A stretch of 60,685 nucleotides of DNA from an uncultured SAR86 cluster bacterium (GCA_902541175.1 CACBPP010000005.1:1-60685), one strand, 5' to 3'. Positions 26,099 through 35,940 are shown, counted from the stretch's first letter. Notes: generated by a model not told the origin, from the letters alone. Translations and numbers: made by a program.

Positions 26099-26845
26099 TT
26101 AGTCTTTTATCTTTATGAAAAAAGATTGTCCAAATGTGGAGAATGATTTCCATGGGATAAGCTTAATGTGGGTATTCTTTTCAAGAAACTCTTTCATAGC
26201 TAGACCCTCTCCTCCCTCACTGCCAAATGGAAAACAATACCAATCATCAAATAAAACTAAACTACCGTCACATAATAAAGGCTCCATAAATTCAAAGAGC
26301 TCAAGAGTAGATGAGTATAAATCAACATCAACATAGATCACTCCAGCTTTTGGAAGTTCTTTTTGAAGTTCTTTGGTTAATGATTCTGAGTAAAAACCTT
26401 TATGGATATAGTTATCAGTTAATCTCATTCCTGTTCTTCTTTTTACAATATTAATAAAATCTTTGTCAGAAGTATTAAATGTGCCTTCTTTAAAATATCC
26501 ATCATCTTCGGATGTGGCGGGTAATCCTCCAAATGAATCAAAAGCATGAAATTCAAAATTTTTCATTTTCAAGTAATTTACAGCATTAATAGCAGTAGAA
26601 AAAGTTCTTCCAGAATGGCAACCAAATTCAAAATATGTATACGGTAATCTATTATTAGCTCCAGCAATTCTTAAATAATTTATAGCTTCAGTAATATGTT
26701 GATACTTATTTAGTTCATCTGAGATAGTGAAGATTTTCCAAGATGAGTAAATATGACGAGATCTTATAAAAACTAAAAAACCTCTTATTATTTTTGAAAT
26801 TGAAGGGTTGACTAAATTCGATATTCTTATAAGAAGATTTCTCAT
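26099..26845 (-). CDS. TylF/MycF-like O-methyltransferase
   Basis: A 248-aa class I SAM methyltransferase. FEFGCHSGRTFSTA is motif I. FHAFDSFGGLPATSEDDG, GVIYVDVDLYSSTLELFEF and VLFDDWYCFPFGSEGGE match the TylF/macrocin O-methyltransferase family (metal-binding D residues in DVDLY and FDDW). It probably O-methylates a sugar or its precursor. A TATAAT lies only six bases before the ATG, so it may have its own leaderless transcript. Confidence 0.82.
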   Translation of the reverse strand: MRNLLIRISNLVNPSISKIIRGFLVFIRSRHIYSSWKIFTISDELNKYQHITEAINYLRIAGANNRLPYTYFEFGCHSGRTFSTAINAVNYLKMKNFEFHAFDSFGGLPATSEDDGYFKEGTFNTSDKDFINIVKRRTGMRLTDNYIHKGFYSESLTKELQKELPKAGVIYVDVDLYSSTLELFEFMEPLLCDGSLVLFDDWYCFPFGSEGGEGLAMKEFLEKNTHIKLIPWKSFSTFGQSFFIKIKD

Positions 26846-26851
26846 AGTAGT

Positions 26852-26857
26852 ATTATA
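26852..26857 (-). promoter_or_regulatory. Candidate leaderless-type -10 before the TylF-like gene
   Basis: TATAAT on minus followed by six bases (ACTACT) and then ATG 26845, so a start at the usual distance would fall on the A of the ATG. The 68-base gap (26846-26913) is one of the larger ones in the island. No convincing -35 is seen. Confidence 0.3.
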
Positions 26858-26913
26858 GTATATTTAATAAATTAAAATTTCATATATGTTGTCTTAAAAC
26901 TTTGATTAGCTAT

Positions 26914-27828
26914 CTAATAGTTTTTTGTAAGAATTAGTGAATGAAGATAGGTAGGATCTCCCAAAGGACAATCCTCTATGGATATAATTTCTCCAAATTT
27001 TTCAATATCTTCAACTTCTAATAAGCAGTAGTCATTTTTTTTAAAATGAATCCTGCCCGATATGGATTGCCTGCTAATAATTGGCTCTCGTATTATTGAA
27101 TATTTTGCAACTCTCATCATTTCTGACAAAGCATTCAGCTTTTCATATTTAATTTGATCTAATACGCTATTACAGACAGTAACATCGAAAGCCTTATCAT
27201 CATAATGAATATTAGTTGCATCTCCATTATATATCTCTATATCGGATTTTTTAGTAAGTTGGTAGTTCTCAAATAAGGTTTTACAATTTATGGCAGCCGC
27301 AACAGAAAAATCAAAACCTTTCCAAGACTTACCATCTAGAAAATTTTGATTAATTTGTAGTGCTGTAAAAAGAACAATGCCCTCTCCGCAGCCTATCTCA
27401 AGAATTTTTTTTGCATTAATCTCATTTATTTTTTTCATGAAGTCTTTAGCAGCTTCGATCCTTCTATTCCAAAGGGAAGAATAGACGGGCTTACCATTCA
27501 AAATAGATATAATTTTATTTTTTGATTTATCTAATTGAAATGCTTCTAAAGCAATGTTTTCATATATATTTTTGGAATTTTCGGCGTCATTTTTTTCTTT
27601 CTTAGAGAAAAATATTTTTATGTTAAGAATATATCTCTTAATATAAAAAATAATCATCTCAAAAAATGTTAATTTTTCAATAAAGGCGAGATCTTTCAGA
27701 TTTGGAAAATTATTAGATATATTTTTCATATATTTTGACACTATTTCATACCTTTCATCATCAAAATATTTAGATATTATTTCCTCAGAATTCTTTTTAA
27801 ATCTTTTCTTTAACTTAATTTCTATCAT
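26914..27828 (-). CDS. Class I SAM-dependent methyltransferase
   Basis: 304 aa. Motif I is KILEIGCGEGIVLFTA (about 140-155), followed by WKGFDFSVAAAINC, IEIYNGDATNIHYDD and FDVTVCNSVLDQI (motif for post-I and IV regions). The N-terminal third is helical and highly charged, of unknown role. It acts in the cytoplasm, probably on a sugar nucleotide or lipid-linked sugar. The ATG overlaps the end of wzx by 14 bases, which suggests translational coupling with the flippase. Confidence 0.75.
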   Translation of the reverse strand: MIEIKLKKRFKKNSEEIISKYFDDERYEIVSKYMKNISNNFPNLKDLAFIEKLTFFEMIIFYIKRYILNIKIFFSKKEKNDAENSKNIYENIALEAFQLDKSKNKIISILNGKPVYSSLWNRRIEAAKDFMKKINEINAKKILEIGCGEGIVLFTALQINQNFLDGKSWKGFDFSVAAAINCKTLFENYQLTKKSDIEIYNGDATNIHYDDKAFDVTVCNSVLDQIKYEKLNALSEMMRVAKYSIIREPIISRQSISGRIHFKKNDYCLLEVEDIEKFGEIISIEDCPLGDPTYLHSLILTKNY

Positions 27829-29068
27829 CTTTAACTCTAAAAAATATTGTTAGTAAAACCAAAGAGGAGATTATAAATGATGCACTGTAAATATAAGTAA
27901 TGCTTAGTATATTTATATCGCCACTGAAGAAATACAAAAGTATTAAATGCATAATTATTGATATGAAATGAGGAACAGATGCATAGATTTCTTTGCCTAT
28001 GCCCTTAAGATATTCAAGTAATAATTGTGATGAAAAATATATTATTGAGCCAATGCCCAAGAAATTAATTATTGTTGTTACATCTATGAATTGGCTTCCA
28101 TATAATGACACGACTATTTCTTCCCAAAAATTAAAGAGTGCTATGTAAACTAAAATAAAAGATAAAAATACTCTAATGGTTACATTAAAAACCAGTTGTT
28201 TTTTCTTTTCATATCCTCCAGACATATTAGAAACTATTGGATACATTACCCCGCTAAATGCAGATGCAAGTCTTGAATATATGAGATCAGATAATGATTT
28301 TGCAGCATAAAAGATTCCAATACTTGCGGCACTTAAAAATTGAGATGCAACTACTAAGATCATACTAAAATTTAATTGTGAAGATAAGCCAAGAAAATAA
28401 TAGCTGATTCCTCTTTTAAGCAATGAGATATTTAAATTATTTTCCAGTGGACTAAAAAAACCATGTTTACGGTGAAAGTCAAAAAAAAGTACTAAAAATA
28501 ATATAAAAAAAGAAGCTGCTAAAGATATTAAAAGATTAAATATATTGAGTTTGTTAAATGTCATAAGAAACAACACACATATTAAAAAAAATAAACTTCT
28601 CATCATGTTGAATATGCCATATTTAGTACTTTTTCCGAGTGCTAAGTTTATATATAAGTAATTAAAAAAAAGGTTCTGTACAAAAAATATGCTACAAATT
28701 AATGGCAGAAGGCTAATTGCAGACATTTTAAACTCACTGAATAGATTGCTAAAAATAAAATTACTAAAAATTATAAATACTGCAAGAACTAACGATGTTG
28801 AAATAACTGTTATAAAATTTACTGACGAAATAATTTGAATTGGTGAGTATTTATTTTCTGATAAAATATAGACAGAAGCAATATCAACTTTTGCTCTTCC
28901 AAATGCCTCTCCATAACCAATTAATAATAGTATTAATCCCCAAAATCCAAAATTTTCAACACCAAGATTTCTTGCTAATAACAAAGCAACTATGAAATTA
29001 GATACTCCAATTATGGCTTCTGCACTAAATAAAGACAGAGTTTTTTTATATATCTTTGTAAGATTCAT
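27815..29068 (-). CDS. wzx: O-antigen flippase (Wzx-like, polysaccharide transport family)
   Basis: 417 aa with about twelve to fourteen hydrophobic segments. The N-terminal FSAEAIIGVSNFIVALLLARNLGVENFG matches the start of PST-family flippases (shown only by key residues: N, LLAR, LG, FG). Wzx moves undecaprenyl-linked repeat units to the periplasmic face. It is the only flippase candidate in the locus and is consistent with wzy and wzz. Confidence 0.85.
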   Translation of the reverse strand: MNLTKIYKKTLSLFSAEAIIGVSNFIVALLLARNLGVENFGFWGLILLLIGYGEAFGRAKVDIASVYILSENKYSPIQIISSVNFITVISTSLVLAVFIIFSNFIFSNLFSEFKMSAISLLPLICSIFFVQNLFFNYLYINLALGKSTKYGIFNMMRSLFFLICVLFLMTFNKLNIFNLLISLAASFFILFLVLFFDFHRKHGFFSPLENNLNISLLKRGISYYFLGLSSQLNFSMILVVASQFLSAASIGIFYAAKSLSDLIYSRLASAFSGVMYPIVSNMSGGYEKKKQLVFNVTIRVFLSFILVYIALFNFWEEIVVSLYGSQFIDVTTIINFLGIGSIIYFSSQLLLEYLKGIGKEIYASVPHFISIIMHLILLYFFSGDINILSITYIYSASFIISSLVLLTIFFRVKDDRN

Positions 29069-29074
29069 AAAAGA

Positions 29075-30166
29075 TTAGCATTTCTGTATAGATCTCCAAC
29101 GCTCTGCATAATAGCCAATGCCATTAGCAAAATTTTCTGTTTTAAGGGTAGTCACCATATCTCCAAACTCTTCCTTAAGAAGACTCAAATCATTGTCATC
29201 AAGTGTTGGCAATATAACTTCAGAGTATAAGCTGTCTATAACTCTAGCATCTTTACTTATGATCTTAATATCTTTCAATTTCTGAAATAATTTATCTTTT
29301 AATCCTAAATGATCTAAAACGTCGCTTTGCAGTGCAAAGACAAAAACTTTTTTAGTATTATTTGATATCTCTTTTAATGATGAAAATCTTGAAACATCAT
29401 GAACATATTTTATAAGAGTATCTGAAGTAAAAATTGCCTCATAAATATCCGATGAGCTTGTATCATTAACTACTAAATGATAAGCAGGTCTTGGATGGAA
29501 TTTTTCTTTTATTTCAAAAGTTCCGTCTGAATGAGTAATTCTAGGTAATCTTGCACCATGCCCAATCATTAAAGATCTAGATATAATGGTTTTATTACCA
29601 ACTTTACTAATAACAATTTTTTTTTCTTTGTCAAAAAAAATCTCAGTAATTTCTGAATCTAAATAAATATCAATATTTCTATCATTTAACATTTTTTTTA
29701 CTCTATTTGTCATGCCAACTGATCCTTCAGAAATATAATATGATCTCTCTCCTTTTTCTTTTATTACATTAAAAAATGTTGCGAATTTCTTTTGATAGAT
29801 TAATTTATCTATGAGTCTTCCTATCACAGAACTATATTTAAATTTAAAATAAAATAGATTAAAAAAATTAAAGTATCTGTATTTTTTTTTAGAGACTTCA
29901 ATTGGCCATTTAAGATCTTCAATCAAATATTTTATTCCAATCTTATCAGGCATAAAATAATGAATAGCATTCTCAACATTTGAAATTCCAGCAAGTTTAA
30001 TGGACTTCCAAGCTCCACCAAAAGAAGAGCTTTTATCTATCATTAGAACTTTCTTGCCAAGATCTGATTGATAAGAAGCTTCAAGACACATAATAATGCT
30101 TGTTCCAATTGCAAGAAAATCAATAATATTTTGAGATTTTTCAACATCAGCTAATTTTGTTTTCAT
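29075..30166 (-). CDS. FAD/NAD(P)-binding oxidoreductase-like protein, divergent
   Basis: 363 aa. The pattern FLAIGTSIIMCLEASYQ...KKVLMIDKSSSFGGAWKS recalls the dinucleotide-binding beta-alpha-beta of amine-oxidase/phytoene-desaturase type flavoproteins (acidic residue after the second strand, then GGAW). The normal G-x-G-x-x-G is replaced by GTSIIMC. A later IISRSLMIGHGARLPR could be the second nucleotide contact. It may be an unusual sugar mutase or oxidoreductase, or may have lost FAD binding. No specific function is claimed. Confidence 0.5.
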   Translation of the reverse strand: MKTKLADVEKSQNIIDFLAIGTSIIMCLEASYQSDLGKKVLMIDKSSSFGGAWKSIKLAGISNVENAIHYFMPDKIGIKYLIEDLKWPIEVSKKKYRYFNFFNLFYFKFKYSSVIGRLIDKLIYQKKFATFFNVIKEKGERSYYISEGSVGMTNRVKKMLNDRNIDIYLDSEITEIFFDKEKKIVISKVGNKTIISRSLMIGHGARLPRITHSDGTFEIKEKFHPRPAYHLVVNDTSSSDIYEAIFTSDTLIKYVHDVSRFSSLKEISNNTKKVFVFALQSDVLDHLGLKDKLFQKLKDIKIISKDARVIDSLYSEVILPTLDDNDLSLLKEEFGDMVTTLKTENFANGIGYYAERWRSIQKC

Positions 30167-30199
30167 TTGGTCATTTAAATTTTTTATATTTGATATTAA

Positions 30200-31063
30200 T
30201 TATGGAGTCCATTCAATTATTGAAAAAGGAAGAAAAGGATTAGAGCCATGTATGTTTTTATGAGCAGTGAAATTTGCACTTATTTTTTTACACCCATCTT
30301 GTATAGATGTTGCAATGTTTTTTGTATATCCATTAAGATCCATGTACCTTTTACACATCAAGCCATAAGTAGTCTTTTCATCAAAATATTCATAACATGG
30401 CTCAAAATGAATTACCGCGATTGGTTTAAATTGATCTAAAAATTTTACAAAATCTAATTTAAGCTCAGTTACATAATGAACTGCATATGAAGTAAATATA
30501 ATACTGTTCTCAGGTATTTTGATTCCACTTAGTGACAAATTATTAAAATCGCATTTACCAACATTAATATTTTTATTAATATTTTTAGATATAAGACTAA
30601 TTAAATCGCAGCCTGAATCTGTGTATTCAGCGGCATATAAATCAAGGTGTTTAAAAGATTTATGTTCTGATAATTTAAATATTTTATTACCATAACCAGC
30701 ACCAAGCTCAACAAGGCAGCTTGCATTTTCAACGTATTTGCTTAACGCTTTTTTATAATATTGAAGAACCTCAAGATCAGCCAGCCTCGACTGTGTAAGA
30801 TAAAAACCAATACTGTGATCGTAGCATGGAATGATTTTATCAAGATCTTTTTCCATATTTTCAACGTCTGATAACAAAAATGAAGATTCTTTTTTGAAGA
30901 AATCTAGAAGTTTACCCCACTTGTCATTACCAAATTCACGAACAATCTCTGAATGATTTTTTTCTTTTTTTCTAAAAAAATCAATTGACAATAATCTCGC
31001 TGGCCACTCTGAATACAATGCAAGATCATTTAAAGATAATATCTCTTTATTTTGTCTTTTCAT
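30200..31063 (-). CDS. Class I SAM-dependent methyltransferase-like protein
   Basis: 287 aa. Motif I is CLVELGAGYGNKIFKL, followed by LYAAEYTDSGCDLI (acidic residue after strand 2), NVGKCDFNNLSL and ENSIIFTSYAVHYV. The order of motifs fits a Rossmann methyltransferase, but the substrate is unknown. The C-terminal part (HFEPCYEYFDEKTTYG) is reminiscent of methyltransferases in other polysaccharide loci. It sits five bases after a KpsC/KpsS-like gene. Confidence 0.65.
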   Translation of the reverse strand: MKRQNKEILSLNDLALYSEWPARLLSIDFFRKKEKNHSEIVREFGNDKWGKLLDFFKKESSFLLSDVENMEKDLDKIIPCYDHSIGFYLTQSRLADLEVLQYYKKALSKYVENASCLVELGAGYGNKIFKLSEHKSFKHLDLYAAEYTDSGCDLISLISKNINKNINVGKCDFNNLSLSGIKIPENSIIFTSYAVHYVTELKLDFVKFLDQFKPIAVIHFEPCYEYFDEKTTYGLMCKRYMDLNGYTKNIATSIQDGCKKISANFTAHKNIHGSNPFLPFSIIEWTP

Positions 31064-31068
31064 CTATA

Positions 31069-32718
31069 TCAAATCTGTAATATATGATTTTTTTTATAAT
31101 CATTTATTAAGCATTCTATCTCATTAAAAATGATATCTAAATCCTTATTATTATTTGGTCTTAATTCACTAGGATCTGAAAACTTGAAATTACTAAAATT
31201 ATCTCCGAACGCTTTTTTTGTAAGTGGCCATTTTAAGCTTTGGTGAATAAAATAAAAATAGCAAAATAATCTTAATTTCTGATAAGGGGCAACTTGCCAC
31301 TCTTTTTGGCTCAAGACTTCAAAATATTGTTCAATGGATTTTGGTTCATTTAATATACCAAGACCGTAACATGGACTTATTCCTGCAGAAACAACTGGTA
31401 TTTTTTCAAGAGCCATCTCTAAACCTAAGGTTCCAGTTAGAACAACACCTAGATCAATATGCTTAAAAAGGCTATATGTATTAATTCCTTTCTTTGGATC
31501 AATTAAATGAATATTATCAGGGAGTATTTTAAATTTTGCGTTGATAAAATCTGCAACACTTTTTGAAGATTTAGCAGTGCTTGTAACTTCTGCTGGATGA
31601 GGTCTGATCCAAATATCAATATTTTTATTATTTTTAAAGTGTTCAATTGTGCGACTAACCCAATCTAGGACATTTTCAAATGGTCCAGCAAATTCATCTA
31701 AACCAACATCCCATGGCACATTTGTGAACAAGAAAATATTTTTTTTATTTTTATCAATCTTTAAATTTTGTACTGAGGATTCTTGAAAATAATTCCATTC
31801 TTTCATTAAATCGTCATTTCCAGATTTTCTATTTTCTATAAATTCTGTTAGGCCTCTATCTTCATTACTACTCAATTCCTTATTTTTTCTGTTAGATATA
31901 AACCTTTGATACGTTCTCTTATGTCTGAATAAATCTGAGTCATTAAGTCGCACTGCATTAAAATTAAAAGCAGTAAATAATAGAGTTATTGCCGGTATTC
32001 CAACCATATCAAATAGATCAAATAATGGATTCCATGCACTATAATTTCTCATTTGATTAAAGAACAATGATGGAGAATACTTGTCAATCAATAATTTACC
32101 TAGAGCTAAGGAGATATATGCAGTCTTTTCATGATCTTGTCTGACTTTAGATACTACTTCAGGGTCATAAAATGATTCTGCGCCAAAGAAATGCCTTGTG
32201 ACTGAATCATTTATTATCCTGTCAAAAGAATCACTATTGTAAGAAAAATCATTATAGACTGTTTTACCAAATTTAACTGGGTCTTCAATCTCAGTAAATA
32301 TTGAAGAAAGAGTAATAGTCTCTAATCCAAAAGTATCCAACAAATTATTTCTATTTACATTGCACTTCAAACATGGATCAAAATTTGATGGTATTCTAAT
32401 ATTTTTAATTTCACATTCTGGTAAATATTCGTCGCAAACTACAACAAGAACTCTGTAATCTCTTAACGAGAATGCTTTTGCCATAGCCAATATATGAAAA
32501 TGCGTATAATGATTTGTTTCTAGAATAGGCACTACCACTAGCGGTTTCCTTTCGTCATTAATATTAATTACAGGAATCAAGTTTGAATGCAATGATCTTG
32601 ATAAATTTGGTTTTATAAAAAACAAAACTCTCGTTAAAAATACAATTTTATAAATTAAAAAATATAGGCGGCTTTCTCCAATAAGAGACTTTAATTTTTC
32701 GTTCAACTTTTTAATCAT
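31069..32718 (-). CDS. Capsule-polysaccharide-type GT-B protein with RPHP motif
   Basis: 549 aa. The N-terminal half has a Rossmann-like VVVPILETNHYTHFHILAMA and a Cys pair (CLKCN). The C-terminal half has NIFLFTNVPWD, IWIRPHPAE and GVVLTGTLGLEMALEKIPVVS. RPHP followed by a G-x-x-x-E-A-like donor loop is typical of capsule synthesis proteins related to KpsC/KpsS and CDP-glycerol-type transferases. It may transfer a CMP-activated nonulosonic acid, since pseudaminic acid genes lie nearby; that is inference only. A similar RPHP protein follows upstream. Confidence 0.6.
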   Translation of the reverse strand: MIKKLNEKLKSLIGESRLYFLIYKIVFLTRVLFFIKPNLSRSLHSNLIPVININDERKPLVVVPILETNHYTHFHILAMAKAFSLRDYRVLVVVCDEYLPECEIKNIRIPSNFDPCLKCNVNRNNLLDTFGLETITLSSIFTEIEDPVKFGKTVYNDFSYNSDSFDRIINDSVTRHFFGAESFYDPEVVSKVRQDHEKTAYISLALGKLLIDKYSPSLFFNQMRNYSAWNPLFDLFDMVGIPAITLLFTAFNFNAVRLNDSDLFRHKRTYQRFISNRKNKELSSNEDRGLTEFIENRKSGNDDLMKEWNYFQESSVQNLKIDKNKKNIFLFTNVPWDVGLDEFAGPFENVLDWVSRTIEHFKNNKNIDIWIRPHPAEVTSTAKSSKSVADFINAKFKILPDNIHLIDPKKGINTYSLFKHIDLGVVLTGTLGLEMALEKIPVVSAGISPCYGLGILNEPKSIEQYFEVLSQKEWQVAPYQKLRLFCYFYFIHQSLKWPLTKKAFGDNFSNFKFSDPSELRPNNNKDLDIIFNEIECLINDYKKNHILQI

Positions 32719-32777
32719 ATTTTGTATATAAAATCACGATAAACTTTTAAAAATTCTATATTATTTCTATCATTTTT

Positions 32778-33647
32778 CTAATGCATGATATATTTGTATG
32801 ATTCTTTTGGTAGTCTTGGCTTGCGTATCTTTTTAGGTATGCTTGTGTAAACATTAAATCCACATTGACTAGCTAAATGCAAAAAATAGCTCTCTATGCC
32901 TACAACAGTTGAGACCTCTTTGAGGGACTTTATACCTGATATATTAGTATCAAAAGACAAATTGTCGAAATTATGTAAGTCATCATATACACTGAGATCA
33001 TCTTTTGGGTGCGGCCTAACAATAATTTTATCCAAATTATTATTTTTTAAAAATAAATTGTTATAAAAATTTTGAAAAGCAGTCTTCCAGGCAGGTTTAG
33101 AATCCCATTCTTCATTTAAATTTTCTAAGACATAAAGGACTGTTTTACTTTTTTTATTAATTTTATCTTTAAATAGAGTTTTGAGAGATTCTAAATAATA
33201 GTTCCTACAAATATGAATATCTTTATATGGATGCAGTTCTTTTAATGCAATTTCGTATGAATAACTATCAGAAACAAAGCATAAATTTGGGAATATAAAC
33301 TTATTTTGTTTTTCAAATCTTTTTTTATAATTTACAAAATGATCTAAAATTGAGATTGTAAATATTTCATTCTCTCTTGCATCACTTAATAAATTTTTTT
33401 CAAAATCAGTTCCTCCAGTACCAAGGATTAAAAGATCAACATTATCTAAAAGATCGTATTTACTATCAACTCTAATAATATTCTGATTATTAAATATTTT
33501 TGAAGCCGGGCCATCAACATATAGATAAAATTTAATATCTAAGAAATTATCAACTAGAGAATTAAGAAGATTTGCACCACCAGCATCATAGGAGGCAATT
33601 CCAACAGTTGTATACTTATTTAACAAAGATTCAATTGAGATTATCAT
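32778..33647 (-). CDS. Uncharacterised GT-B-like protein with YDAGGAN and RPHP motifs
   Basis: 289 aa. The N-terminus VGIASYDAGGANLLNSLV is followed by LLILGTGGTDFEKNLL, and the C-terminal half has KIIVRPHPKDD and VVGIESYFLHLASQCG. I do not recognise an assigned function. The RPHP and GIES loops suggest a shortened GT-B fold with a nucleotide-sugar-binding C-domain. It lies between a DegT aminotransferase and the larger RPHP protein, in the nonulosonic acid part of the locus. Candidates: sugar transferase, or a hydrolase replacing PseG (also GT-B); neither is proven. Confidence 0.5.
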   Translation of the reverse strand: MIISIESLLNKYTTVGIASYDAGGANLLNSLVDNFLDIKFYLYVDGPASKIFNNQNIIRVDSKYDLLDNVDLLILGTGGTDFEKNLLSDARENEIFTISILDHFVNYKKRFEKQNKFIFPNLCFVSDSYSYEIALKELHPYKDIHICRNYYLESLKTLFKDKINKKSKTVLYVLENLNEEWDSKPAWKTAFQNFYNNLFLKNNNLDKIIVRPHPKDDLSVYDDLHNFDNLSFDTNISGIKSLKEVSTVVGIESYFLHLASQCGFNVYTSIPKKIRKPRLPKESYKYIMH

Positions 33648-33668
33648 GAATATAACTTGCCAATAGGC

Positions 33669-34955
33669 TTAAGCAAGCTCAGATAAATTTGAATATACTT
33701 TATTAATTGCTTGAGACATCATTTCAACCTCATTTTCATTAAAGTTGCTGCCAACCATAAAAATTCCAAGATATTCTTCATTATTTAAACGTTCAGCAAC
33801 AGGACAGTTTCCCTCACCATAATTATAAATTACATCATTATTCAAAGACCAAGGGAAATTATTAGACCCATAACATTGCTTTTGCGTAAACATAGGAAGC
33901 AGATGTAAGTTTTGATAATTTTTAGATATTAATGGAACTCCTTCAGCGAGAAGCGCCTCATAAATAGAATCTCTTTTAACGCCTGTTATTTTTTCAGAAT
34001 GTTTCATAGCATAAAAATAATAAACGTGAGTGCAGTCCTCTCTTACTACTGGTATTGTCAACCCTTCAATACTAGATAGATTCTCATTTAAGAGTTTGGC
34101 AGCATTTTGCCTTGATTTAATTGCCTTATCTAGTTTATTTAATTGTTCTATGCCAATAGCAGACTCTATCTCTCCCAGTCTAAAATTGTATCCAATCATA
34201 TTAGTTAAATCAGGATTTTTAACATTAAGCATTGAGGCTTCTGCATGATTTCGAATTAACTGACATTTTTTTGCTATTGTTTGATTGTTAGTAACTATCA
34301 TACCGCCCTCACCGGTATGAATGTGTTTGTGATAATTGAAACTATACCCCCCAACATCAGCTAATGTTCCAGCAATCTTGCCTTTATACATAGCTCCTGG
34401 TGATTGAGCACAATCACTTATAATTTTTAAATTATATTTTTTTGCAATCTCAATTATTGGTTCCATATCAGCAGATTGTCCAAAAATATCAACAACAAGA
34501 ATCGCTTTAGTTCTTTCAGAAATTTTTTCTTCTATTTTCTTTGGATCCATACAAAATGTATCCTCTTCAATATCAACAAAAACAGGTATTGCATTCCAAT
34601 GCAATATAGCAATTGCTGAAGCACACATAGTCCATGGTGTAACAAGCACTTCATCACCTGGTTCAATATCTATTGCACCAATTGCAGCAATTAAACCCGA
34701 GGTCCATGAGTTTACAGATATAGCATGATCGCTTTGAAATCTCTTTTTAAACTTATCCTCAAAAGATTTTACAAACTTTCCACCTAAGAAATTATCACCA
34801 GGTGCACCAACAAAATCACTTAAGATTCCACTTTTAAGAACTATATTTGATGCTTCAATTTCCTCATGACCAATAGAGTTATACGAAGAAAACTTTGATT
34901 TAATTAACTTATCGCCGCCATTAATTGCCAAAATAGAATTATTTTTATTACTCAT
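33669..34955 (-). CDS. DegT/DnrJ/EryC1/StrS family aminotransferase
   Basis: 428 aa with the canonical PLP site SFNYHKHIHTGEGGM (Lys210), ISDCAQSPGA, SVNSWTSGLIAAI and EVLVTPWTMCASA. The N-terminus LAINGGDKLIKS resembles the branch containing AHBA synthases and ketocyclitol/3-keto-sugar aminotransferases. It overlaps the Gfo/Idh gene by eight bases, so the pair probably works as oxidation followed by amination of one sugar. The actual product is not known. Confidence 0.85.
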   Translation of the reverse strand: MSNKNNSILAINGGDKLIKSKFSSYNSIGHEEIEASNIVLKSGILSDFVGAPGDNFLGGKFVKSFEDKFKKRFQSDHAISVNSWTSGLIAAIGAIDIEPGDEVLVTPWTMCASAIAILHWNAIPVFVDIEEDTFCMDPKKIEEKISERTKAILVVDIFGQSADMEPIIEIAKKYNLKIISDCAQSPGAMYKGKIAGTLADVGGYSFNYHKHIHTGEGGMIVTNNQTIAKKCQLIRNHAEASMLNVKNPDLTNMIGYNFRLGEIESAIGIEQLNKLDKAIKSRQNAAKLLNENLSSIEGLTIPVVREDCTHVYYFYAMKHSEKITGVKRDSIYEALLAEGVPLISKNYQNLHLLPMFTQKQCYGSNNFPWSLNNDVIYNYGEGNCPVAERLNNEEYLGIFMVGSNFNENEVEMMSQAINKVYSNLSELA

Positions 34956-35904
34956 TAATTAATTTCTCAAGAAATTTTATATTTGTCACAGCATCTTTAA
35001 TGCCGCACAAATTTCTAAACTCTAGATCTGAAGTTATTAATTTATACAAATCATTATAAACATAAGATTGAAATTTTAAATAGTCTGTTTCTATATTCTT
35101 AGAAATGGAATACTCATTACTTTCTTTGAAATCAATATCAGGTATAGTTGAGTATATTTCCATACATCTTCCAGCCCTCGTTATTAAAACTTTTTGATTA
35201 TTATTCATAATTTGTATTTCGTGATCTGATACATCTTCTGAATGTAAGGGTATATATGAACAAATAGCATTCAGATACTTTACAGTTGCATTTACTTTAA
35301 AGTCATTATTTTTTGTTTGATTACATGATTTCTGAATAATTTTTTTTGGTTTACCAAAAATAAAATTCATTAGGTCAACAAAATGAGATCCATTATTTTT
35401 AAAACAACCAGAGTATTTAATTATTACATCATGATTTTGATTAATATTTTTATTTATAACTTTTTTGAGATCTATAAAAGCAGGTAATGACCTTCTCATA
35501 AAATTTATCACTATAGGCACATTTCTTTTATTGCATATGGAATCAATCTTTTTAGCCTCATGATAACTATTTGCTAATGGCTTTTCACAAAGTATCAAGC
35601 TTGGATTAGTAAATTCTAAGAATAACTCTAAGGATTGTAAGTGAAACGCTGTTGGAGATGCTATAACAAGTAAATCAATGTTTGTATTATTTTTTTTTAT
35701 GTCTGAAATATTATCAAAAATATTATTTAACTTGTACTTTCTTTTAACTATTCCGCATATGTTTTTATCAACATCATATCCAAACTCTAAAGTAAATCTT
35801 TTATCATTAATTACAGTCTTCAAATGAGATATTAAGTTATTGCTCTTAAGATCATATAGAGCACCGATACCGCCAAGACCAACTATACCAACTCGGATTG
35901 TCAT
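34948..35904 (-). CDS. Gfo/Idh/MocA family oxidoreductase
   Basis: 318 aa. N-terminal Rossmann motif VGIVGLGGIGALYD, LLVIASPTAFHLQSL, and the family's lysine motif LCEKPLANSYHEAK. The C-domain has SGCFKNNGSHFVDLMNFIFG, where the family often keeps an N/G-x-x-x-H-x-x-D pair. It likely oxidises a sugar nucleotide for the coupled DegT aminotransferase. NAD is the expected cofactor. Confidence 0.85.
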   Translation of the reverse strand: MTIRVGIVGLGGIGALYDLKSNNLISHLKTVINDKRFTLEFGYDVDKNICGIVKRKYKLNNIFDNISDIKKNNTNIDLLVIASPTAFHLQSLELFLEFTNPSLILCEKPLANSYHEAKKIDSICNKRNVPIVINFMRRSLPAFIDLKKVINKNINQNHDVIIKYSGCFKNNGSHFVDLMNFIFGKPKKIIQKSCNQTKNNDFKVNATVKYLNAICSYIPLHSEDVSDHEIQIMNNNQKVLITRAGRCMEIYSTIPDIDFKESNEYSISKNIETDYLKFQSYVYNDLYKLITSDLEFRNLCGIKDAVTNIKFLEKLINE

Positions 35905-35940
35905 AATTATTGCATCAAATGACTGTTCATCATTTAGTTT

